From positions 62,001 to 126,000 of the forward strand of contig NZ_QCZD01000002.1 in assembly GCF_003075045.1 (NCBI RefSeq): a DNA stretch of 64,000 nucleotides. Reading direction: 5' to 3'. Made by a program: the position numbers and the translations under genes. The DNA is from Maribacter litoralis (GTDB lineage: Bacteria > Bacteroidota > Bacteroidia > Flavobacteriales > Flavobacteriaceae). Shown in pieces: positions 16,444 through 25,264 of the stretch; positions within the stretch are counted from its first letter, which is position 1; each line of letters opens with the position of its first letter. The notes beneath the pieces were generated by a model that was given only the letters and a program-made list of their open reading frames with translations, was not told where the DNA came from and made no database searches.

Positions 16444-17835
16444 CTATAACAATTTCATTTCGGTAGGATTCCAGTGAACCGGTTGTTTTTTTGAATAGCT
16501 TTCATTGGCAAGTAGTGCCGCACCTGCTGCTCTTAGTCCAAACTTTGGGTCTTGTATAACTTCACCATTGGTTCTAATACTTCTAAAAAAATTGAAAAAA
16601 TGATCGTAATGCGCCCCTTTGTAATCTCGCGGTGCTTGCCAGGTTGTAGTACCGGTAGCCAAATTACTTATTCGGGTATCTATTTTTTTAGCGGCATATT
16701 CTTTTCTTATTTGTGCCTGCATATCTTCGGTAAATGATATCATGGAATATCCACTTGGTTCCATGCCAAGTTTTGAACGGTTTACGGTAACCGAATTCTG
16801 CCCTATTTCCATTTCTCCTTCGGTACCTATTAATTTGAATCCGCCACCACCGCCACTACCAGCAATGAAATTGATACGGAAAGCTGCGTTAAAAGGGGCA
16901 TGATTTTCCGTTTTTGGGTAGTCATAAAGTGTTATAGAAACATCTGGCACATCTCTGCCGTCTTTCCAATAGCGGAGTCCGCCTGTTGCCATAGCCCTAT
17001 TTGGACCCTCTGAACTAATCACATAATTTAGGGTAGAGAATGCATGAACGAACAAATCTCCAGCAACCCCGGTGCCGTAATCTTGATAATTTCTCCATCT
17101 AAAAAATCGGTTGTTATCAAAAGGTACTTTTGGTGCACTTCCTAAAAATCTATCGAAATCTACCGTATCATTATTGGCATCTGTTGGTATAGGGTATTGC
17201 CATGCACCTTCAGATGAATACCTATCATTATACATGTCTAACATCACAATATCTCCGATAGCACCATCTTCATAAAGTTCTTTTGCTTTTTCATTCCCTA
17301 AAGAGGCCATTCCTTGACTTCCTATCTGGCATATTTTACCCGATTTTTTTTGAGCTCTTATAATTTCTTGTCCCTCGTTGAAATTTTGAATCATCGGTTT
17401 TTCGCAGTATACATGTTTACCCGCTTTTAATGCGGCAACCGTAATGGTTTGGTGCCAATGATCAGGTGTGGCGATTAAAACGGCATCTATGTCCTTTCTA
17501 CTTAAAATTTCGCGATAATCTCTGGTTACAAAAATATCTTGACCCCAAAGTTCTTTGGCGCGGTCAAGTCTGCCGGTATACAGGTCGCATGCAGCAACTA
17601 TGTTTACACCATCAACCTTTAAGGCGGCCTGTGTGTCGTAAATACCTTGAATACCCGACCCTATAAGAGCAATGTTTATTTGGTCATTACTATTGTATTG
17701 TTCTAATGCATATGCTCTAAATAAAACTTGTGTTTTGTTATTGGAAGCGGATAATATATAAGGAGCCGTACCCAAGGCTGCAGTGGTCAATGATGCCCGT
17801 TTAATAAATGATCTTCTAGAGTTCTTTTGATCCAT
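16444..17835 (-). CDS. Tat-exported Gfo/Idh/MocA-family oxidoreductase
   Basis: 463 residues. SRRSFIKRASLTTAA (residues 6-20) is a twin-arginine signal, so export to the periplasm is likely. A Rossmann motif ALIGSGIQG lies near 55-63 and HVYCEKPMIQNFNEG near 141-155 contains the family EKP motif with the usual catalytic Lys. The family uses NAD(P) to oxidise sugars or related polyols; the substrate is unknown. It is separate from the GH109-type homologue at 8.1 kb, which lacks EKP. It converges exactly with the Lrp gene. Confidence 0.87.
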   Translation of the reverse strand: MDQKNSRRSFIKRASLTTAALGTAPYILSASNNKTQVLFRAYALEQYNSNDQINIALIGSGIQGIYDTQAALKVDGVNIVAACDLYTGRLDRAKELWGQDIFVTRDYREILSRKDIDAVLIATPDHWHQTITVAALKAGKHVYCEKPMIQNFNEGQEIIRAQKKSGKICQIGSQGMASLGNEKAKELYEDGAIGDIVMLDMYNDRYSSEGAWQYPIPTDANNDTVDFDRFLGSAPKVPFDNNRFFRWRNYQDYGTGVAGDLFVHAFSTLNYVISSEGPNRAMATGGLRYWKDGRDVPDVSITLYDYPKTENHAPFNAAFRINFIAGSGGGGGFKLIGTEGEMEIGQNSVTVNRSKLGMEPSGYSMISFTEDMQAQIRKEYAAKKIDTRISNLATGTTTWQAPRDYKGAHYDHFFNFFRSIRTNGEVIQDPKFGLRAAGAALLANESYSKKQPVHWNPTEMKLL

Positions 17836-17977
17836 GTTGTTTAAGTTGTTGTTTGTTGTTAGCTACTAAAAATACCAAATAATTAACCTTGCTACGTGGT
17901 CATGTTTGGATAATTTGAATTTATCAATTGTAAAATGACAAGGTGTTTTTTTATGTGGGGTAGTTCATCTGTATATT

Positions 17978-18520
17978 TTGTTAGTTGACAACATTTATGA
18001 TATAAATGGCAAACAAATTTTCTGGATCACCGTAATTTTGCGTTCGCTTAAAAAGAAAATTTTGTTGAAAGATATATTTATAGCAGCACTTTGGAGTATC
18101 TCGCCGTTAGGAGAGGCTAAAGTTGGTATACCCTACGGTCTTTTTCATGGGGTTAATATTTATGTGGTTTTTTTAGTTTGTTTTTTAGCGAATGTTCTGG
18201 TATTTCCTATCATGATGTTTTTTCTGAATACGGTAAATACGTATTTGCTTAGATGGCATTTTTATAAAAAGAATGCCCTGTTTGTTGCCAGAAGGGCAAA
18301 AACGGGATCAGGTGATAAAATCAAAAAATATGGTTTTTACGGACTCATATTTTTCGTAATGCTCCCTGTGCCTGGCACCGGTGTCTATGCAGGTAGTATT
18401 GCCAGTTACTTGTTTAAGATTGAAAGAAAGAAAGCCTTTTTGGCTAATACCATCGGTATATTTTTATCATCGGTCATTGTTTGGGCAACTACTTTGCTGA
18501 CCATGAAGGGTATGGCATAA
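17978..18520 (+). CDS. Small multidrug-export family membrane protein (PF06695-like)
   Basis: The frame holds up to 180 residues with four hydrophobic segments. SISPLGEAKVGIPYGL and MLPVPGTGVYAGSIASYLF are the repeated Pro/Gly-containing signatures of this family, located in the inner membrane; the actual substrate is not established. The start is uncertain: the frame given begins at TTG 17978, but TTG at 18062 or 18065 is closer to the family's usual N-terminus, and a -7-like TAATTTTG lies at 18033-18040 inside the upstream part. There is no suitable in-frame ATG. Confidence 0.75.
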   Translation: MLVDNIYDINGKQIFWITVILRSLKKKILLKDIFIAALWSISPLGEAKVGIPYGLFHGVNIYVVFLVCFLANVLVFPIMMFFLNTVNTYLLRWHFYKKNALFVARRAKTGSGDKIKKYGFYGLIFFVMLPVPGTGVYAGSIASYLFKIERKKAFLANTIGIFLSSVIVWATTLLTMKGMA

Positions 18521-18602
18521 CCTTGTTGTATTCATATATTCTATTCATTTATTTTGTGGATAACTATACCTTGTTTTAATTTCATTAACAGATTTGGCCT
18601 TT

Positions 18603-18610
18603 TAAATTTG
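18603..18610 (+). promoter_or_regulatory. -7 promoter element of the 18.6-kb gene
   Basis: TAAATTTG matches the Bacteroidota -7 element exactly and lies 16 bases before the ATG at 18627. A TTG with standard spacing is not seen. Confidence 0.4.
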
Positions 18611-18626
18611 CAGCTTTTTTTGAGCT

Positions 18627-18980
18627 ATGGATACCCTTAAAATTGGTGATAAATTATATAATGTTGAACAGAACGGATTCAACGATTTCGCTAGATATTC
18701 CTTTTCTGAAGTAGTGCGACTTACCGAAACTTTGGCGATTCTAAAAAATGGAGTTCGATTAATCAATAGACCTAAACAATCTTATATTATGGAAGATGTT
18801 GGCTATTCGGTTTCTCGTAATAAAGGCACGCATTGGCATATTGTTTCTTTGAAAGCAATTAGAAATGCACAAATAGAAAATGAAAAAATTAAGGTTCATG
18901 ACTGGTTTGAGAACAAGCAATTTACACTGAAAGAGAAGCAGTATATTTATAAGCTTTTTAAAGGAGAAGAGGACCAATAA
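18627..18980 (+). CDS. Hypothetical cytoplasmic protein
   Basis: 117 residues, charged and soluble, without signal peptide or membrane span. It opens MDTLKIGDKLYNVEQNGF and contains a beta-rich N-terminal half and a Lys/Glu-rich helical C-terminus (FENKQFTLKEKQYIYKLFKG). I do not recognise the family. It has its own -7 element and is followed by a candidate structured RNA. Its length and flavobacterial codon use support a real gene. Confidence 0.7.
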   Translation: MDTLKIGDKLYNVEQNGFNDFARYSFSEVVRLTETLAILKNGVRLINRPKQSYIMEDVGYSVSRNKGTHWHIVSLKAIRNAQIENEKIKVHDWFENKQFTLKEKQYIYKLFKGEEDQ

Positions 18981-19046
18981 AATACAGAAGGGAACATAGT
19001 TTTTACAAGAAACGTACAGACCGTTTTTTTATTAGAAAAGCTTTAC

Positions 19047-19054
19047 TACCTTTA
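19047..19054 (+). promoter_or_regulatory. -7-like element ahead of the candidate RNA
   Basis: TACCTTTA, one mismatch from TAnnTTTG, about 14 bases before the first predicted stem. No well-placed TTG is seen upstream, so support is modest. Confidence 0.3.
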
Positions 19055-19060
19055 CGGCGT

Positions 19061-19156
19061 TGTGTTGTGTCTCAAAGAAATTTGAGGCAATTGTGTTTAT
19101 CGGATTTTACCGATAGAACCCAATGAAAGGCTTTCCATTAAGGGAGGCTTTTTTTG
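19061..19156 (+). ncRNA. Candidate structured RNA with three stem-loops
   Basis: Three consecutive hairpins read on the plus strand: TGTCTCAAA / TTTGAGGCA with a GAAA loop (19068-19089), TATCGG / CCGATA (19098-19115), and a terminator stem AAAGGCTTTCC / GGGAGGCTTT (19126-19151) whose G-U pairs fit only plus-strand RNA, followed by a T run to 19155. It lies between two convergent genes and contains no ORF. It could be an independent small RNA or the 3-prime end of the upstream mRNA. I cannot match it to a known family. Confidence 0.5.
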
Positions 19157-19164
19157 TTTCTACC

Positions 19165-20121
19165 CTAAAGATTATGTATAACGTAATGTACTAAAGAAGC
19201 CGCTAGTTTGGCTGTTTGATTGTCTATATCAAAGTTTGGGTTTAACTCTACGATATCTAAACCTACTAATTTGCCCGAATCAATAATAAGCTTTAGACTT
19301 TCTAAAACAATATCGGGTGCAAACCCCATGGGCGAAGCTGCACTAACCCCGGGTGCATAAGCAGAAGAGAATCCGTCTAAGTCAATTGTGGTATAGATAT
19401 AATCTACATCTTCCATAAATTGAATAAGCCTTAGTTGCACGTGCTCCAAATAGCTCATACTAAAATGATCCTGAAGTAGATAATTGACCTTTTGCGATTC
19501 TGCAAAATCAAATAGTGTTCTTGTGTTGGCATCTTTTCGAATACCTAATGCCATGTATTTTATTGCTTCATTTTTGGCTTCATGTTCCAATGCTATTTGG
19601 TAGAAGGGAGTACCGGAATTGTTTCCGTCAGTATTAGCCCTTAAATCAAAATGAGCATCAAAATTTATAATGCCTATTTTTTCCTTAGGTTTTATGTGTT
19701 GTAGTAATCCGTTATAATGGGCATATGCAAGATCATGACTTCCTCCTAGAAGTATTGGGGTTGCCCTGTTCTTTATTAATTTACTTACTGCAATTGTACA
19801 TTCTTCTTGTAATTCCTCAAGATTTTGATCCTTACATTCTAAATTCCCAAAATCTATTAATTGTGTATTTTCGTTTAGGTGATTGGGCATTTTCCCTAAT
19901 TGCTCACGAATGGCATCAGGACCTAAGGCCGACCCAGTTCTGCCAAGATTTCTTCTTACTCCTTCATCACTGCTATACCCTAAAAGGGCGTATTTTTTAT
20001 ACTCTTTTTGATATTCATATTCTTGCAAGTTCAACAACTTGACTTTCTCATGTAGGTAAAGTTGTTGGTCTGAAGAACGACCAAACCAATTATCGGTATT
20101 CGCTAATTTATAAATGGACAT
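19165..20121 (-). CDS. hutG: Formimidoylglutamase
   Basis: 318 residues of the arginase/ureohydrolase fold. The manganese-binding motifs are GGSHDLAYAH, NFDAHFDLR and TIDLDGFSSAYAPG. In this context it hydrolyses N-formimidoyl-glutamate to glutamate and formamide, the last step of histidine utilisation. It is the last gene of the minus-strand hut set, 170 bases after hutU; that gap holds nothing I can identify and might contain its own promoter. Agmatinase or arginase would be the alternative, made unlikely by the neighbours. Confidence 0.9.
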   Translation of the reverse strand: MSIYKLANTDNWFGRSSDQQLYLHEKVKLLNLQEYEYQKEYKKYALLGYSSDEGVRRNLGRTGSALGPDAIREQLGKMPNHLNENTQLIDFGNLECKDQNLEELQEECTIAVSKLIKNRATPILLGGSHDLAYAHYNGLLQHIKPKEKIGIINFDAHFDLRANTDGNNSGTPFYQIALEHEAKNEAIKYMALGIRKDANTRTLFDFAESQKVNYLLQDHFSMSYLEHVQLRLIQFMEDVDYIYTTIDLDGFSSAYAPGVSAASPMGFAPDIVLESLKLIIDSGKLVGLDIVELNPNFDIDNQTAKLAASLVHYVIHNL

Positions 20122-20291
20122 ATAATTCTGTGTTTTTTGAATTATAAAATCTTAAATCACCTAAAATTTGGGGGGAACTTAAAATCTTAAATAATGTTTT
20201 AACCTAACGGAAAAGCAATAGCTAATGTTACGTTGCACCTGTTAAATGTGGTACTTTTTGTTTGGGGTATCCCTAATGTTGTGTTTAAAAT

Positions 20292-22292
20292 TCAGAATAG
20301 ATTTTCTAGAATATTGTCTTCCACCAAAATAGGGAAAGTAACTTTTAAATTTTCTGTTCTTTTCATTTCGCGTTTTATTGCGAACATTGCCTCTGGATTT
20401 CTTGCCCAACTACGTCTAGAAATACCGTTGTTAACATCGTAAAAGAGCATGTTTTTTAATTTGCGCTCTGCATCTTTAGAGCCATCTAACACCATACCGA
20501 AGCCGCCATTGGTGACTTCACCCCAACCAACTCCGCCACCGTTATGTATTGACACCCAAGTTGCGCCCCTAAAGCTATCGCCAATAACATTATGTATTGC
20601 CATATCGGCAGTAAATTTACTCCCGTCATAAATGTTACTGGTTTCTCTGTAGGGTGAATCTGTACCACTAACATCATGGTGGTCGCGACCTAAAATTACA
20701 GGAGCACTTAATTCTCCATTTTCAATTGCTTCGTTAAAAGCCAAGGCTATTTTTGCCCTGCCTTCGGCATCTGCATATAAAATTCGAGCTTTAGAACCAA
20801 CAACTAGCCTGTTTTGTTCAGCTTCAGCTATCCATTTAATATTGTCTGATAATTGTTGCTGAATTTCTGCCGGAGCATCTTTTTTAATTTCCTTTAAAAC
20901 TCGTAATGCAATCGCATCGGTCTTTTGTAAATCTTCTATTTTTCCAGAAGAGCATACCCAACGAAATGGTCCAAATCCGTAATCGAAACACATGGGGCCT
21001 AATATATCCTGTACATAAGACGGATATTTAAAGTCTATTTTGTTCTCTGTCATTACATCGGCACCGGATCTTGAAGCTTCTAACAAAAAGGCGTTGCCAT
21101 AATCAAAGAAATATGTGCCTCTTGCCGTATGCTGATTGATGGCATCTGCATGTCTGCGTAGCGAATCTTGCACTTTTGATTTAAATGCGTCAGGATCCTT
21201 ATTCATCAATTCGTTGGATTCTTCAAAAGTCAATCCGACAGGGTAATAACCACCTGCCCACGGATTATGCAAAGAAGTTTGGTCTGAACCAAGGTGAATG
21301 AATATGTCCTCTTTATAAAATCGTTCCCATACATCGACAACATTACCTATAAATGCAAGTGATATGATTTCGTTTTTAGAGTTGGCTTCTTTTGTTCTGG
21401 TTATTAGAATATCTAAATCATTAATCAATTCATCTACCCAGCCTTGCTCATACCTCTTTTTTGCCGCAAGCGGATTCACTTCTGCGCAAATAGTAATGCA
21501 TCCGGCTATGTTACCAGCTTTTGGTTGTGCACCGCTCATTCCGCCTAATCCTGCAGTTAAGAATATTTTTCCATTGGGATTTTCATCCGACTTCAACACC
21601 TTTCTAAAAGCATTCATAACGGTGATCGCTGTACCGTGAACAATGCCTTGCGGACCTATATACATATACGAACCCGCTGTCATTTGACCATATTGGGTGA
21701 CACCTAGTGCATTGTATTTTTCCCAATCATCTTGTTTGGAGTAATTGGGAATCATCATTCCGTTTGTGACCACAACTCTTGGTGCTTCTTTGGATGATGG
21801 GAATAATCCCATTGGGTGACCAGAATAGATATGCAAGGTCTGCTCGTCGGTCATTTCAGACAAATATTGCATAGTCAATAAATACTGCACCCAATTTTGG
21901 AAAACGGCTCCGTTACCACCATAGGTAATGAGTTCTTGGGGATGTTGTGCAACGGCAGGATCCAGATTATTCTGAATCATGAGCATAATTGCGGCAGCGT
22001 GACTCGTTTGTGCCGGATAATCTGAAATAGCACGAGCGTGCATCTTATATGATGGTTGAAAACGATACATGTAGATTCTGCCATAGGTCTGTAATTCTTC
22101 TGCAAATTCAGGAGCCAAAACTGAATGCCAGTCCGCCGGAAAATAACGCAAGGCATTTCTAATTGCCAATTGCTTTTCTTCTTTAGAAAGTATCTGCTTT
22201 CGGTTTGGTGCGTGACTAACCGCTGAAGAACGCTCCTTTTTTGGAGGTAATTCAGTAGGAATCCCTTGTTGTATTTCTGACTTAAAATCCAT
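20292..22292 (-). CDS. hutU: Urocanate hydratase (long form)
   Basis: 666 residues. It converts urocanate to imidazolone-propionate using tightly bound NAD. The stretches GGNGAVFQNWVQYLLTMQYL and LTAGLGGMSGAQPKAGNIAG are the urocanase core and NAD-binding region, and FDYGFGPFRWVCSSG carries the conserved Cys region. It is about 100 residues longer than the E. coli/Bacillus enzyme (around 550), as in the animal and several Bacteroidota enzymes, so this is a known long form and not a fusion. It lies between hutI and hutG on the same strand. Confidence 0.94.
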   Translation of the reverse strand: MDFKSEIQQGIPTELPPKKERSSAVSHAPNRKQILSKEEKQLAIRNALRYFPADWHSVLAPEFAEELQTYGRIYMYRFQPSYKMHARAISDYPAQTSHAAAIMLMIQNNLDPAVAQHPQELITYGGNGAVFQNWVQYLLTMQYLSEMTDEQTLHIYSGHPMGLFPSSKEAPRVVVTNGMMIPNYSKQDDWEKYNALGVTQYGQMTAGSYMYIGPQGIVHGTAITVMNAFRKVLKSDENPNGKIFLTAGLGGMSGAQPKAGNIAGCITICAEVNPLAAKKRYEQGWVDELINDLDILITRTKEANSKNEIISLAFIGNVVDVWERFYKEDIFIHLGSDQTSLHNPWAGGYYPVGLTFEESNELMNKDPDAFKSKVQDSLRRHADAINQHTARGTYFFDYGNAFLLEASRSGADVMTENKIDFKYPSYVQDILGPMCFDYGFGPFRWVCSSGKIEDLQKTDAIALRVLKEIKKDAPAEIQQQLSDNIKWIAEAEQNRLVVGSKARILYADAEGRAKIALAFNEAIENGELSAPVILGRDHHDVSGTDSPYRETSNIYDGSKFTADMAIHNVIGDSFRGATWVSIHNGGGVGWGEVTNGGFGMVLDGSKDAERKLKNMLFYDVNNGISRRSWARNPEAMFAIKREMKRTENLKVTFPILVEDNILENLF

Positions 22293-22334
22293 TTTTTATG
22301 TTTTGAGCTATAGAATTAGAATATTTTAAGAGTT

Positions 22335-22356
22335 CCCCCTTTGGGGGCTAGGGGGC
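22335..22356. repeat. GC-rich palindromic dispersed repeat, copy 1
   Basis: Contains CCCCCTTTGGGGG (a perfect hairpin) followed by CTAGGGGGC. The same 21-base core occurs at 41729-41750. Here it supplies the TAG stop codon and last two codons of hutI on the minus strand. I recall near-identical GCCCCCTAGCCCCC elements scattered in flavobacterial genomes. Confidence 0.7.
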
Positions 22357-23601
22357 TTTATGTCTATCAAAAACCAACTCACCATTTTTCCAAATCATAC
22401 ATGGTTTTAGATTTCCTTGGTTGTATAGAATATCTTGGTAATTGTCTGAATGAAATACCGCCAGGTCAGCTAAAAGTCCCGCTTCCAATTTGCCGCGATC
22501 TTCTAGTTTTAAAGCTGCCGCTGCTCTAAATGTGATTCCTGCCAAGACCTCGGCATTGGTCAGTTTTTCAAAGGTTCCCAGAATACTGGCTTGGGTCAGT
22601 AAATCGCCCATTGGTGCGGATCCTGGGTTGTGGTCACTGGCGATGGCAAGTGCTGCTCCCGCATCTAACAGTTTACGTGCGGGAGTAAAATTGTATCCTA
22701 ATCCTATGGAAGCACCTGGTAATGCAACCGCTATGGTATCGCTGTTTGCTAAAAGTTCAATTTCTGTATCTGTACTAGCTTCAAGATGGTCTGCGCTAAT
22801 AGCTTTATGGTCCACGGCAACTTTGCTTCCGTTTGTTGAAAACTGATCTGCGTGCACGGTAATATCAAAATCTAGTTCACTTGCTTTGGTGAAATACGCC
22901 TGAATATCATCGGCAGAAAAAGCGCTTTGTTCTATAAAAGCATCTATTCGATGGGTTAGATTTTCCTCTTTAAGAACAGGGAATAGCTCCTCACTTATCA
23001 TTTTTAAATATTCCTTCTCTGAACCTTTAAAATCCTTGGGTAACATATGTGCAGCAAGGCATGTAGCTATCAATTCTGGTAATGCCTTTTCATTAGCTTC
23101 TTTAATTGCGCGAAGCATTTTCAATTCTTCATCTATTGTTAGTCCGTAGCCACTTTTAACCTCTAGTGTAGTGGTGCCATTATTTAAATGCCGATTGGCT
23201 CTTTTAATGGTATTTTTGGTCAACTCTTCAATACTCGCTTTTCGGGTTTCGGTAACGGTATCCCAAATGCCACCACCGGCATGTGCAATTTCTAGGTAAG
23301 ATTTTCCGGCATTTCGCATGGCATAATCTTTGGCGCGCGAGCCACCAAAACAGATATGGGTATGGGCATCTACAAAGCCAGGAAGACAAACATGATTTCC
23401 TTTTAATAATTGGATGTCCGCTTCTGGATATTCTGATTTTAATTCATCAAAATTCCCTGTGGCAAGTATTAGGTTATTTTCTATCACAATTCCGCCTTCA
23501 GCAAGCACCTCAAGCTCATGGTCGGAAATTGCACCTTTCAATGCCAACCCGGTCATGGGTATGATTTGTTTAAACGGACCTATAAGTGTTCTTTTTGTCA
23601 T
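22348..23601 (-). CDS. hutI: Imidazolonepropionase
   Basis: 417 residues of amidohydrolase. GFVDAHTHICFGGSR near residues 73-87 provides the metal-binding His pair, and ISADHLEAS and IASDHNPGS hold further metal and catalytic residues. It hydrolyses imidazolone-propionate to N-formimidoyl-glutamate, step three of histidine breakdown, in the cytoplasm. The gene follows hutH by four bases. Its final codons and stop lie inside the GC-rich dispersed repeat, so the C-terminus may have been shaped by insertion of that repeat. Confidence 0.95.
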   Translation of the reverse strand: MTKRTLIGPFKQIIPMTGLALKGAISDHELEVLAEGGIVIENNLILATGNFDELKSEYPEADIQLLKGNHVCLPGFVDAHTHICFGGSRAKDYAMRNAGKSYLEIAHAGGGIWDTVTETRKASIEELTKNTIKRANRHLNNGTTTLEVKSGYGLTIDEELKMLRAIKEANEKALPELIATCLAAHMLPKDFKGSEKEYLKMISEELFPVLKEENLTHRIDAFIEQSAFSADDIQAYFTKASELDFDITVHADQFSTNGSKVAVDHKAISADHLEASTDTEIELLANSDTIAVALPGASIGLGYNFTPARKLLDAGAALAIASDHNPGSAPMGDLLTQASILGTFEKLTNAEVLAGITFRAAAALKLEDRGKLEAGLLADLAVFHSDNYQDILYNQGNLKPCMIWKNGELVFDRHKAP

Positions 23602-23605
23602 TAGA

Positions 23606-25180
23606 TTAGTAGTTTTCGAACTCTTCTGAGTGTTTTGTCTTTAAAGATATGTTATGTTCCGCTTGTACACGATCTATAACTTTAAGTATGGTCTGATCTT
23701 TTATCATGGCAATACCTTTTTCAATATCGTCTGCAAATACGCGGTCTTTACTTGCAAAAGCTACTTGCTCACGTACTGCATTATATACCTCGTCCAAATA
23801 AATGCCCGATTTCAACGGTTTTCTAAATTCAAAAGCTTGTGCAGCGGTCAGTAATTCAATTGCCAAAATCTTTTCAACATTACTAATAACCTGCAACGCT
23901 TTTCTACCACCAATAGATCCCATACTTACATGATCTTCTTGACCAAGGGAAGTTGGGATACTATCTGCGCTTGACGGAAAACAAAGTCCCTTATTTTCAC
24001 TTGCCAATGCTGCAGTAGTGTATTGTAAAATCATGTATCCGGAATTGATGCCGGTGTCGTTCATAAGTAATTTGGGTACACCGGGACTGTTTCCTTCTAA
24101 GGATAAATAAATACGCCGGTCGGAAATGTTTCCGATTTCCGATGCAGCCAAACACGCATAATCCAATGCCATGGCTAAGGGTTGACCGTGAAAATTACCG
24201 CCGCTAATGGTCAATTCTTCATCTATAATTACGGGATTGTCAGTAACCGAATTTAATTCTACTTCCAATAATTTTTTTAAATGCAACCAAGCTGTTCTAG
24301 AAGCCCCATGAATTTGTGGTATACAGCGAATGGAGTAGGGGTCTTGAACTTTTTCGCAATCTACATGGGCTTCCATAATTTCAGAGCCCTTCAATAATTT
24401 CTTTACGCGTTTTGCCACATGCACATTACCTTTGAAAGGTCGAAGTGCATGAAGCTCGTTATAAAATGGTTTAACTGAACCCTGTAGACCTTCAATCATC
24501 ATGGCGCCAATAACATCTGCCTGAGCTAGAATTGAATGTAGTTGTGCTACCACTTTTACGGCATGTGCCGCTATAAATTGTGTTCCGTTTATCAATGCTA
24601 GACCTTCTTTTGGTCCTAATTCAATTGGAGCCAATCCTGTTTTTTTGAAAAGTGCTTCAGTAGTTATCGTTTCATTCTTGTATTCTACCTTACCTAAACC
24701 AATTAGTGGTAAGAACAAGTGGGATAGCGGAGCCAAATCTCCCGAAGCACCCACCGATCCTTGAGAAGGAACTACTGGAATAGCATCGTTCTCTATATGC
24801 CATATAATACGTCTAAGGGTGTTCAATGCTATACCGGAATATCCTTTTGCAAGAGATTGTGCTTTAAGGATCAACATTAATTTAGCAATATCTTTTGCTA
24901 TAGGTTCGCCAACACCTACACTATGGCTTTGAAGTATATTGGTCTGTAATATATTGGTTTCCGATTTTGATATTTTTGTTGTGCATAATGGTCCAAAACC
25001 GGTATTGATACCATACACAGGATGCCCTTTCTCTACAATGTTCTGTACAATTTTCCAGCTCTCGTTTATTTTATGTTCTGTAGCTTTAGAAAGTGTAATA
25101 GTATAGTCATGGTTTACAATTTGCATTGCTGTACCTGCAGTAAGCCAATCTTCTCCCAATTTAAAGGTCTGTTTGCCCAT
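23606..25180 (-). CDS. hutH: Histidine ammonia-lyase
   Basis: 524 residues. The MIO cofactor is formed from Ala145-Ser146-Gly147 in GSVGASGDLAPLSH, preceded by YGINTGFG (residues 56-63) and with QDPYSIRC-like sequence VQDPYSIRCIPQ in the middle, all typical of HutH. It removes ammonia from histidine to give urocanate and starts the pathway. It is the first gene of the minus-strand hut cluster, directly followed by hutI. Tyrosine or phenylalanine ammonia-lyase is excluded by the surrounding hut genes. Confidence 0.96.
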   Translation of the reverse strand: MGKQTFKLGEDWLTAGTAMQIVNHDYTITLSKATEHKINESWKIVQNIVEKGHPVYGINTGFGPLCTTKISKSETNILQTNILQSHSVGVGEPIAKDIAKLMLILKAQSLAKGYSGIALNTLRRIIWHIENDAIPVVPSQGSVGASGDLAPLSHLFLPLIGLGKVEYKNETITTEALFKKTGLAPIELGPKEGLALINGTQFIAAHAVKVVAQLHSILAQADVIGAMMIEGLQGSVKPFYNELHALRPFKGNVHVAKRVKKLLKGSEIMEAHVDCEKVQDPYSIRCIPQIHGASRTAWLHLKKLLEVELNSVTDNPVIIDEELTISGGNFHGQPLAMALDYACLAASEIGNISDRRIYLSLEGNSPGVPKLLMNDTGINSGYMILQYTTAALASENKGLCFPSSADSIPTSLGQEDHVSMGSIGGRKALQVISNVEKILAIELLTAAQAFEFRKPLKSGIYLDEVYNAVREQVAFASKDRVFADDIEKGIAMIKDQTILKVIDRVQAEHNISLKTKHSEEFENY

Positions 25181-25212
25181 AGCTTTTACTTTTCAAGATT
25201 TTTATTAAAATT

Positions 25213-25239
25213 AATACCTATTTTTAATACTTGGTAATA
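25213..25239. promoter_or_regulatory. Imperfect dyad between hutH and the LysR gene
   Basis: TACC (25215-25218) and GGTA (25233-25236) with partial matches outside form an imperfect dyad in the 84-base divergent gap, where a LysR-type regulator would be expected to bind. The match is weak. Confidence 0.3.
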
Positions 25240-25264
25240 TCAATTTTATCATCAATTCATAACT

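Noticed and set aside
20292-22292. Urocanase fused to another domain (666 residues)
   Set aside because: The extra length matches the known long urocanase form in animals and Bacteroidota, and the sequence is continuous without a recognisable second domain.
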